Assembly (NCBI GenBank): GCA_024704765.1
Contig: JAKMXF010000041.1
Coordinates: 32,660 to 96,659 of the forward strand
From: Oopsacas minuta
Taxonomy: Eukaryota; Porifera; Hexactinellida; Lyssacinosida; Leucopsacidae
DNA: 64,000 nt
Reading direction: 5' to 3'
A program made the translations under genes and the position numbers. Positions 44,549 through 54,218 of this stretch are shown here, piece after piece. Position 1 is the stretch's first letter, and each line of letters begins with the position of its first letter. The notes below the pieces were generated by a model. It was given only the letters and a program-made list of their open reading frames with translations. It searched no databases and was not told the DNA's origin.

Positions 44549-47500
44549 ATGAATGACCAAGACTCAGATAAAAGTAGTTATATGCCAATAGTTAGCGACG
44601 AAGTGAGAGATAGATATCAAGATGGTCCTAGATATCTTAAAACACCATCTTTAAATTCAGTTTCAGTTGGTTCTAGAAATACAACTGATCTGATCACTAA
44701 GAATTCATTGCCATCACTTACACATAGTTCAATAAAAGAGGATTCTCCTTCGAATATTCAACATATTTCAGATATCGTTGTTGCTAGCCCTCAAAAATCT
44801 GACGTCATACCTGGGCTTACTCTTGACGGTCCCCCTAATAGAATAGATTTGACTGTTAATTCTATAACGGGGATGATTCATGAGAAAACTGAGGATATGG
44901 CTAATAGCTCTACTGAAGAGAGGTCAGACCATTCCTTGGCACCGGATGATACCCATGTTGATAGTAAGATGACAGAACCACATGTAGATAATGGAGTGAC
45001 CCATTTTGAAAATTCCGATTCTTCTGTTTCGTTTCCAGGACAATCTTCAGTACAAACCGGATCAAATATTGGTGAGATCGACGTGACAGAAGGATTAAGC
45101 ATTGACCAACGCCATATATATATAGGCGAGAATGATATCTTATTTTCAGATTTTATCCCTTCTCCCATACACACGGTTAAAACGGAATATCAAACCGCTA
45201 ATAATTCGGAAACTGATTATCAAACTATCGGCACGTCGTCTCAAAACCTAGACGATTTATCTGTTACTACTAATGGCAATGAAGATGTGGATACTATGTC
45301 TCCCTTGTCTCTATTAGAGTCCCTAACATTTCCATATGATCCCAAAAATACCGCAGACTACTTTCAATTGTTACAGAATGCTATTCATACCGACAAACAA
45401 CAACAGTTACTATCGTCTCAACTTTATCCAGATTCTCTACTGATATCTTCTATCGGAAATGTGAGTTATATAATACACATTCCTAAAATGGAGGTTATAA
45501 CTTTGTAGTTATTTGTTTTCTTTAAGTTTCCATATTTCAGGCATTACTTAATTCCCGAAATTCCTTGTAACTAATTAATATATAATTATTAGTAATAAGG
45601 CTTGCTGTGTCTAATCATAGAATGTGTCATTAATTAATAAGTCATTCACTCAAGTTAATTGTATTAAGTACGTATGTAGCTATTTTCAAATTCCTATGTC
45701 ACATCTAGTTGCTACGCTAGCAAGGGTCGATTTATTTAATTTTGCTATAGACACCTGAACAGACCCCTCTTCAAAACTCTGACAGTTTTGTAACTCTCCC
45801 TGAATACAATACGGATCTAGATATTTATGTTACAAATATTGGTTGCAATCCTGAACTTCCACAAGCTTTTTCTCCAAGTACATCTCTCCCAGCACAAATG
45901 GATCACGACACTATCATCATAGAATATAATCGTCTCAGTATTCATTCACAAAATAATACAATTTCTACTACTCAAGTACCTTTCGATGAGGTTCAAATTC
46001 AACCACAGGGCAATGATGCTGTCCCCATGATTGAAGACTCTATAATCCCCCTAATATATCTAAAAATGAGGGCGATTTTGTTACTGATCGGTATCAAGAC
46101 AACACTACTCCTATTCCTATTAAACGAACTCACTTGCATCAAAGAAGCGTAGACTCTCCAATTACATTCAGTGATTATATAGCCAGGGAATGGATTGGAA
46201 CAAGTGACAATGCGAAACGAGTTAGAAATGTGAGTATTCTTTTGCTATTTGAATTCTAAGATTATTTGCTAAAGCAATTCCTATATACAGACACCTCCCG
46301 CTATATCTAAGCTTAAGGGACTGCGATCATTTATTCGCTATACCCGATGGAATATGTGTTACTTTGACGGTTTGAGGCCATATTTGTACAATTTAAGAAT
46401 CGATAAAAGCGGGTATTTCTATATAACCGGAGTTGACTGTAGCTATTTACTGCATTACTTATACTATAGGGATATCATAAGTTAGAGATGATGGGTTATA
46501 CACACTTGATGTCTATACGTGGTGATAACTACTGTGCACTTCGTTGTACTTTATTCCAAACATTCTGTGTACGAGACTTCAATGTTTGTTCTTTTCTTGC
46601 CAATATGAAACCTCCAATCGAAGCCAGACAGGTATTTACCTTTTATTCCCAGAAATTGCTCTATCTGACCTTCTCTTATTAATTATAGATCGTTGCTCCT
46701 ATGATGGAGAAGTACCCATTTCTGAGTAAATGGTCATTTGCTAATAAACCCTCATTTCAAGAACTTGGAGAGACGAAGGATGTGTTGGAGAAGTGTATTT
46801 ATAATCTAGCTTTTGAGGTAAACAATATTTGTACTTTGTTATCTTCTTAACTACTGATGAAATTTATTATCATTTATCTTCTACTCGCTATTTACTGGGT
46901 GGTTGATATGTACGACATTCTCTTCCTCTATAACTTCTATCACCCTTATTCTTACTCTAGTGTCTTGTATTTATTTACCGTATTCGGATAAGACGTACGT
47001 ATTTACCAAGGTTGAAACCGATCGAACCGAATATCAGTATTCATGAATAGTTGCTCAACCTAATATTTGTAGCAATCGAATACAGGATACTGATATTCCC
47101 TTGGTAACCGGATATTGAACTATTCGGTTGCAACCTTGGTATTTACTGATTTTGGTTTCCCGAAGGGGTATCTCTTATCCGAGTATTTGAGCTTGAGCGA
47201 GTTTCACTAGCTTATTTGTCTAATACCCGATTATTCTGTTGCTAATTATAATTTGTTTGTTGTAGGTTGATCACGTAAGAGGTTGGGAGCCTGTTAACCG
47301 TATGATATACATATGCAGTAAACTCAACTCGCAAAAGGACTCAAGTTCTATATGTTCATAGAGTTAGCTAAATATTGGGAGATATACTCTCAGGGTGGAG
47401 ATATACCTGAATCTATGTTTTTCCTTTTCATTAGAGAAGATTCGATGAATTTGGAAGATTTTCTCGTTAATCATTTGAACCATGTTGGAGATTCTGGTGG

Positions 47501-48140
47501 ACTAGAAATGGTAAGTAAATATTGAAGAATTGATAATAGAAGCTTTTTTCGAGTTTTTCAGTGTAAGGACAATTATTCAACTATTCATACACTGTATATG
47601 TATTAATGAACACGCCCCAGGGGTGAGGTTACTGAAGAGTTCGAACTCTCAAGGATAGAGACCGGGATTCATATTTGTAACACACAAACTAGTGTAATCT
47701 TTGACTGATTACTGTAATTTCTCAGTTACCATTTTTTGATACATGTTAGCAACCATTATATGTCTTAGCTATTTCACAAATACACATAATGTTGTGATAG
47801 CATTTCTTGCAATGGAATTGTAATATATTTGTATTAACCAGCTATTATATCACTGGAATTGGTTTGACTTCCAAACTTACATTTCCATCGGGTTTTCGCC
47901 CGTTAACTCACATAATTAACTCCATGTTACTATTTTTAGGATGAGATGTTCCTGCTTGGTTTCACTCTAGACTTACAAATCAAAGAAGCTCATATTTCCT
48001 CATTCGGTAAGTAAGATTTTGCTACCTATTATCCATAAGGTGAATACCCCCCAGAACGTATAATCAGCATATCTGCTGAAGACGATAGACATTATAATGC
48101 TTTAGCTTCTCTTGAAGGAAGCACAGACAATTTCTACTAA
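44549..48140 (+). CDS. OTULIN: OTULIN-like linear deubiquitinase, seven exons
   Basis: Proposed exons: 44549-45460, 45751-46231, 46470-46631, 46689-46817, 47266-47510, 47940-48006 and 48040-48140. The first two encode a long Ser/Thr/Asp-rich tail. Exon three reads GYHKLEMMGYTHLMSIRGDNYCALRCTLFQ, the OTULIN catalytic motif with its Cys at 46533-46535. Exon five has FIRED...NHLNHVGDSGGLEM (OTULIN: LLRNHLNQVGHTGGLEQ), and exon six DEMFLLGF. Exon seven has ISISAEDDRHYN with the catalytic His and Asn. OTULIN removes Met1-linked ubiquitin chains in immune signalling. Base-level shifts occur in exon two (a C5 run near 46047) and in exon five (near 47320), and the intron at 48007-48039 is only 33 bases. 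The gene is otherwise complete in its catalytic parts. Confidence 0.85.
46288..46439. repeat. pogo/Tc1-type MITE inside the OTULIN-like gene
   Basis: CAGACACCTCCCGCTATATC at the left and ATATAACCGGAGTTGACTG at the right, with TA flanks, in the intron just before the catalytic exon. The interior matches the family words CCCGCTTTTATCG and GTCAAAGTAAC. Confidence 0.75.
47004..47142. repeat. MITE with CCAAGGTTG ends in an OTULIN intron
   Basis: TACCAAGGTTGAAACCGATCGAACCGAAT pairs with ATTCGGTTGCAACCTTGGTA. The flanks GTATTTA and ATTTACT could be target duplications. It is nested in a palindromic stretch ending in CGGATAAGACGTACG and CTTATCCGAG. Confidence 0.75.
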
Positions 48141-48319
48141 CTACCAGATAGAATTCCCAAATCACATTGATCTCCGATCTATTCACATCAATCCTTTGAT
48201 GTTATTTTTATTCATAATACAGTAATTCTTATTCCAATATTTGTATTGTATATTTCGTACTATTTTGCTTTGATTATTGAAATAATATAATTTGATTAGA
48301 GTGGATGATTGGTATTTTA

Positions 48320-48604
48320 TTAATTGAAAGGAACTCCGAAAATGCTACCCATTTCTGCCAAATTCAGCGTTATTGAAGTTCATACGTATGGAACTGGGAA
48401 TTCTCTCTATTTATTTCACTCCGTTTCCAGAGGCCCCAATTGTGTATGTACACATAGTAAGTCATGGACGTAGTGTAAATTGTAATTTTTGGGCCTTTCC
48501 TTGATAATTACAGCTGTCCCCTGTCAAATGCTCCCTCGCTAGTTTATAATTTACTCATTTTATATAAGATTTCTCGATATTAACTGGAATCCGATCTCTT
48601 ACAA
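48320..48604 (+). other. Possible orphan exon and spacer
   Basis: After a TTGAAAG the frame GTPKMLPISAKFSVIEVHTYGTGNSLYLFHSVSRGPNCVC runs to about 48450. It is coding-like, but I cannot place it in the OTULIN order or in any family. Confidence 0.25.
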
Positions 48605-48673
48605 AACACATTATCTCTGCCACGAATCTCAGCTCAGAGAAGATGTAAATTCGATCCAAACGAGAAACGATGT

Positions 48674-49024
48674 ATGCCACAAATATTCAATCATGAACCT
48701 ATAGATAGTGCTGACCCTATTAAGCTAATAAAAGAGAAAATTACTGGAATATATGAAGTGGACGGTAACGTATTCAAGAGGCCAGGTTGTCAATTATGCT
48801 GGCAGGGATTAGATGAATTCACATACAGAGACGTGTTACTTATTAGCCAGTTTATTTGATCAACAGGTAGAATCATCGATAGACATGAGAGCGGTATTTG
48901 TAAGAAAATGCAAGCGAAGCTCAGGGAAGAAGTTAGGAAGGCGAGGAGTATCGGATTGATACCTAAACCACTGACACCTCAACAAATTGAATTACTTAAT
49001 GAAAGTGATTTTCAAATAGTTTGA
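48674..49024 (+). pseudogene. MRPS18C: Mitochondrial ribosomal protein bS18m (S18C-like), in-frame TGA
   Basis: The protein reads GNVFKRPGCQLCWQGLDEFTYRDVLLISQFI, a TGA (48857), then STGRIIDRHESGICKKMQAKLREEVRKARSIGLIPK, ending at TGA 49022. The S18 pattern is plain: C-x2-C near the start, YRDV.LLSQF, G.I..R..TG.C.K.Q..L...I..AR..G..P. The stop falls in the loop where human S18C has about one residue more. The rest is conserved to the end, so either this is a very young pseudogene or a base error. The gene lies between OTULIN and ADHFE1 and probably starts a little upstream of 48674. Confidence 0.8.
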
Positions 49025-49200
49025 GTGTTTGTATAATTATACAACTTATCTATTGAGTTAGGTCAGGTCCCCAAATCCCAAATAATTCACATAACATTCG
49101 TATTAATTAATTTCGCCCCGGGGGGTAATGATTGTCCTTAACTGTATTCAGATTTGAAACTCGTGAATCAAATATTTAATCATTTCCAAGTGAAAAACTA

Positions 49201-50516
49201 TTAAAATGATTTGTCTATTGTAAGAGATTTGTGTAGAATTCCTTCTAACAGCGTATCACATACAAGAATAGGACTAAGACAAGTTAATCTGAGAATTTTC
49301 AGAGTTTCCTCTATTATTTCAGGAATATCGTCCTCTGTAGATCCTAGACCAGAGAGTCCATTAGGTATACCCAGTCTCTTCATGTAGTGGCATAGACAGC
49401 CTGCTAGACATTTCCCTGCTTCTAATCGCTTTACATTACCTGTATTGGCTCCTGTAGAATAGTATAACTTATCAAGGATAAAGAATACGAACAATTTCAT
49501 ACTCTTTATCCGCAAACTTCCACCAATACAGAAGTTCTAGAGCAGTCAATACAATCTTACCGAGTATTTGAGCTAAGTACATACATCTATCAGGCGATAC
49601 ATATCCTATCTCAGAGAAGACTGCAAGAGCTGTGATAATAGCAGACAGACCATGAGGTATCAGAAGATAATCCGTAGGATATCCGTCAGGATTATAGTCA
49701 ATAACTTTAGAGGAAATAGCGTAGGAGAGTGCGTGACTTATATGTACACCCGCGCTACCGAATCCTACCCCCTTTTTTACTGAAGCTAAACTCATTTGTG
49801 ATTTAGCTAGTGTATCATCTATTGATTCTACTGAGGGGAGAAAGTACCTGTCGATTAACCTAGGAATTAATTTCATCTTAACACCTGTCATATCGAAGCT
49901 CAAGGGACCGTGATAATTGCTTCAATATAACCGGAGTGATAGTTGATTTATTGCAGGCAAGCTCCCAAGATCTGAATTACAGTCTATGGCGGTGCCAAAA
50001 TAACAAAACTCACCTCTAGGTTTGTACAATAGCCATATCAGACATCGGAGAACTCCCTTGATCCATCGGTCTATACCTAGGATCACTAGGTGTCGGAGAT
50101 CTCATGTCATGAGGGAGAGCTGTGTACGCCTCCAGAGCTCTACATAACACACCTAATCCTGTGAATATAGCAACGTTCCTAGGCATTTGGAATGTATTAA
50201 TTGGATCTACTATTGCTAGGCTAGGACATAGTGCTTGACTTGAAATTGAGCATTTACTATTCTCTGATGAAAAATAGAAAATCGCATTCCCAGTTACTTC
50301 GCTACCACTTAAAGGGCGGGAAATATGTTCCCCCAATCCTATTGGTTCAGGTATGAAATCTATCAGCTGTCTATTTCTATAGGTGTCAAATAATCTAGCT
50401 ACTTTAGCTGTATCCATACCAGAACCTCCTCCTACTTCCAGGAACCCTTCATATTGTCCCATCTGAGCTCTGCATATAGCTTCTCTAAAGCTCTTCTCTG
50501 TAGGCTCTATTCGTAC
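49201..50516 (-). pseudogene. ADHFE1: ADHFE1-like iron alcohol dehydrogenase, catalytically damaged
   Basis: Three exons on the minus strand: 50516 to about 50030, about 49890-49561 and 49451-49201. They give VRIEPTEKSFREAI, GFLEVGGGSGMDTAKVARLF, SEVTGNAIFYF, LPHDMRSPTPSDPRYRPMDQGS, then GVGFGSAGVHISHALSYAIS, LIPHGLSAIITALAVF and a C-terminal helix region. The family enzyme is mitochondrial hydroxyacid-oxoacid transhydrogenase. Three faults stand out. The conserved IAVPTTSGT segment before GSE is deleted in frame, and GFDVLCHALE has become GLGVLCRALE, losing the Asp and His metal ligands. A TAG also follows AIVQT near 50020. The other two metal histidines remain. Confidence 0.85.
49868..49947. 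repeat. Partial pogo-type MITE at an ADHFE1 splice acceptor
   Basis: TATCGAAGCTCAAGGGACCGTGATAATTGCTTCAATATAACCGGAGT belongs to the MITE family at 24771 and 46288. On the minus strand its TTCGATATGACAG forms the acceptor of the middle ADHFE1 exon. Confidence 0.55.
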
Positions 50517-50573
50517 CTATAAACTGACATTCATATACTCCTATTAAGTGAGAAAAACAGCCTCTTACCTGTT

Positions 50574-51170
50574 GAGTGGGGCAAGAAAAATGAGACTATT
50601 CATTGGTGTCACGCTGTGTTTGCAGATGAAGCTTCTTTCTGGCTAAAACCTGGTCGAGTTAGGCTATGGACGAAAAGAAATCGGAAAGTCATTCAGCCAA
50701 CAATCAAGCATTCCGCTAAATTACACATTTGGGTAGCCTTTTAAGTATGGGAACCTTCCCTTTGTGTTTCTTTCGAAGGAATATGGACGCTACCTTCTTT
50801 GTCAACATATTGGAATGTGATTCGATTGAGCAAGCTCAGGTTTCTCATGGTCAAAGGTGGTTTCTCATTCAGGATAACGACCCCAAAAAATACCTCAAGG
50901 ATCGCCATAGCTTGGATAGAGAAAAATATGAAGAAAAACCAAAGAGAATGACCAAGTCAAAGTCCCGATCTCAACCCAATTGAGGATATATTCGGTTGGA
51001 TGAAGCAAAAGCTATATAAGGACAACTTTACAAGTTTGGTCCAATTGGAAAAGAGGATCCAAGAAATATGGGATTCTATCACTCCCGAATTTTTAGCGCC
51101 ATACTACAAGTCAATGAGTCATAGGTGTAGACTAGTGGTAGGACAGAATAGTTCAAAAATGAATTATTGA
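50574..51170 (+). pseudogene. Tc1-like transposase remnant
   Basis: Pieces in several frames read HAVFADEASFWLKPGRVRLW, KHSAKLHIWVAF, LIQDNDPKK, WPSQSPDLNPIEDIFGWMKQKL and LVQLEKRIQEIWDSI. These are the three catalytic blocks (Asp, Asp, Glu) of a Tc1-like DDE transposase with frameshifts and a stop. It lies next to the 5' end of the ADHFE1 remnant and may have replaced its first exons. Confidence 0.85.
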
Positions 51171-51352
51171 TTTATTCGTTAGAGGTTATCGATATAAGAG
51201 TAGAAAAATATTCAATGAATAATGTCGAGTAAAATATTCTTCTTTTTGTTAGTCTCAATAATTATTAGATAAACTGTATATGACTCATTTATTGGATATA
51301 TCGGGTGTATATTAGTAATTCTATATTCATTATAGCATTTGTATATTGTATA

Positions 51353-53015
51353 ATGGCAGAGAAGTTCACAGACTCAGAAGGGAGAGAGGACTTGGTCTAC
51401 GTCAAGACAGAGGATGGTGGCTACAGAGGCTGGAGGGTTGATTTGTTGATAGACCCCTTATCCAACAAAATGGAAGAGAAAATATTGTTATGTAGCAGTT
51501 GTAAAGGAATGTTAAGAGATGCTTGTGTCTATGAAGGAGATTTGAAGTGTGGTGTGTGCATTCCTGAGGGTGTAGCATGGCAACCAGTAAAGATGAATCG
51601 TGAAATTGTCTCCGATAAAATGGTAGTTTATTTGTTGTTATTTACAAATGTTTGTTTGTGTTTACAGATGAGTTATTTATTTGTAGATTAGTTGTCCCCT
51701 AAAGAAGAGAGGGTGTGAATGGAGTGACACAGTGACTTCAGCAATACACCACCTAGAAGAATGTGTGTTCCTTCCTGTACTGTGTCCTCTGGGTTGTGTC
51801 TGTTTAGAAGGAGAGAGGAAGGGGAAAGTTATGAAGCTGGAGAAGAGACGGATTCAAGAACACCAGAGAGACTCATGTCCATTAAGAGAACTGGTGTGTG
51901 AATTCTGTATGAATAAAGTGAAGGCCTATGAGATGAATCCTCATTTAGAAGACTGTGAGCACTTTACAGTTCCTTGTCCTAATGAATGTGTGATAGACGG
52001 AGGGGAAAGGACCAGACAAGTGAAGAGGAGAGATGTTCCTGTCCATCTAGCTAATGAATGTCTTCTACAGAAATTAGAGTGTCCTTATTGGGTCTATGGA
52101 TGTAGAGAGGAGATGGAGAGGAAAGAGATGGATCTTCATGAAAGAGAATTCATGCACATTCACTACAGATTATCAATGACTGATATGAAACTGAAACAAG
52201 TTGAAACATCTAAACTATTGCAAGACAAACTTGATACAGCAACCGAGAGGATAGTACTAGTCGAAAATATATGTGAAAGCAAGAGCAAGGAGCTATCAGA
52301 ACTCACACAAAAGCAAATAGTAACGAATGATAAACTGGATAGAGCAACTAAGAAGATTGATTTCTTACAAAATGATTTTGAAATTATAACCAAAGAGCTA
52401 TCAAAGGTCAGACAAGATCAAATTGAAACATCTAAAGATAATCAACTGCTAAAAGATAAACTGGACACAGCAAATACCAAAATCGTGAATTTCGAGAAAC
52501 AAATTACTGAGAAGGATTCAGAACTGAAATCAATTATAGAAGTACTCTATTCTTATACACCTCTATCTACAGGACACTTGGAATGGAAGATTACAGGTGT
52601 TAAACAGAGGATAGAAAACAAAGAGTATACTTACAGTGATCCATTCTATGTAGGTTTATACAAGTGTCAGGGGAAAATTCGATGGAGTGATGATAATACA
52701 GGTGAAGTATGTGTTGGTATTTATATTATGAAAGGAGGTTATGATGATAAACTACACTGGCCTATCAGATACAAATTTACGTTTATTCTAACCAATCACA
52801 TTAACAATAATAATAATTATGAATACACTGAGCAAGTAACTAAGGAAGATTTGGAGAAATTTCCTGATAGCTTCAAGAGACCTACTCAGCTGAGAAATGA
52901 TAGAGGTTTTGGAATTCCTTCATTAATTTCAAACACTGAAATATTAGAAGCTAAATATTGTAAAGAAGACAGCATAACTCTTCTAATTAAAATAGAATTA
53001 TTACCAGCATTATAA
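51353..53015 (+). CDS. TRAF-like protein 2, full length with MATH domain
   Basis: Exon 1 (51353-51622) and exon 2 (51687-53015) join across a 64-base intron to give about 532 residues. The order is a degenerate RING-like segment (CSSCKGMLRDAC...LKCGVCIPEG), TRAF-type zinc fingers (CVFLPVLCPLGC, CPLRELVCEFC, CEHFTVPCPNEC, LECPYWVYGC), a long coiled coil (about residues 230-370), then a MATH/TRAF-C domain from LSTGHLEWKITGV to IELLPAL. TRAF proteins link receptors to ubiquitin-dependent NF-kB and MAPK signalling. The missing RING His suggests an adaptor without ligase activity. Exon 1, intron and zinc fingers are very like the copy at 41720, so the duplication is recent. Confidence 0.88.
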
Positions 53016-53360
53016 CTTTATTTGTATTTTGTTTACTATTTACTCAGAACGTATTTACCTGTACATTAGTATAGATTGTTAGTAATGCTTTATACAATTG
53101 TTTCACCTATTTTGAGTATGAATTTTTCCATTTCTTTGCCCCATAGCTCCATTCCTGTCGTCTGGTACCAGTATAAACCTCCATTAATACTGGTACACAT
53201 TAAACCCCTGTGGCATCAATCTCCTCTATATGATAGTACACAGTTACCTCCCCGTTATATCTAAGGACTGCTAAAATTCCTTTGATAAGTACCTTAGAAA
53301 TCTAACGTGTTCCACTGCCATGTAGCCAAAGAATAACAATATCGGTTCGGTTTAGAAGGT
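53016..53360. other. 3' flank of the TRAF gene, no further gene
   Basis: AT-rich sequence. A short open frame at 53076-53264 has no recognisable domain. The beginning shares GTATTTACCTG and ACATTAGTAT words with the flank of the orphan MATH fragment at 36300. Confidence 0.5.
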
Positions 53361-53967
53361 CTGTGGCGTAGCCAGCACCTTCCCGGGTGGGCAGCTTGCC
53401 CATCCGGAGCAAAAACATGTGAGGTAATTGAGGAAATAGAAGGACGAAAGACACTGCTTGATATTTGGGATATCAGAGGTACTTCGTGTAACGCCAGTTT
53501 TGATTCTATTTATACTGAGTATTAGTCATTGCGCTTCTCTTTTTCAATTTTTATCGCTGGAAGAATTTTGTCTTTGAGATAAATTTTTTCAATATTTACA
53601 GCTGAGCTGTCGGGAATTTTTGCACATCGCTTGTTTCACTTTTAGGCCAATAGTATACTTTGATTATTCTATCAGGTGTGGCGCTAGGGGGGATACACCC
53701 TCCCGTCGGGGAAGGAATTGGAAGAAATTTGACAAGAATATGAATTCTATCTTATAAATCAGTGTAGTATTCTAGGATTTATATCACAAATTTATGCACC
53801 CCATTGGGGACCTAAGCCCCTTGTCGGGGATTTCCTGGCGCCACCCCTGAATTCTATTGATTTTGATTCTGTGATCAACACATTTAGTAGAATGAAAATT
53901 CGACGTTGCCACTGCAATTTTGAAAATCTTGCCCACCGGGATTGTGAGGTTGGCTACGCCCCCACAG
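53361..53967. repeat. Non-autonomous hAT-type element, 607 bp
   Basis: CTGTGGCGTAGCCAGCACC...CCCGGGTGGGC at the left pairs imperfectly with GCCCACCGGGATTGTGAGGTTGGCTACGCCCCCACAG at the right. It has no coding capacity. A second element is nested inside at 53672-53850. Confidence 0.75.
53672..53850. repeat. Nested hAT-type MITE, 179 bp
   Basis: TCAGGTGTGGCGCTAGGGGG opens it and TCCTGGCGCCACCCCTGA closes it, as imperfect inverted repeats. ATTCTA occurs on both sides as a possible target duplication. Inside are paired GGGG words. Confidence 0.75.
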
Positions 53968-54123
53968 AATGTACAATAGTAATATATAGTATACGTTATG
54001 TTAACTTAAGGGTATGCATTGGCAATATTATAATATATCACACTACGAACATCAGAATTGCTATTGTTACATACAATTTCTGTAGCTTTCTGATTAGTTA
54101 GAGGTGATATAATTCAATAGAAA

Positions 54124-54182
54124 CTAATTTTTGGAATGATAAATTCGTTTGAGAATCCCTAATTGTGACGAAAGTATACTAC

Positions 54183-54218
<36 letters not shown>

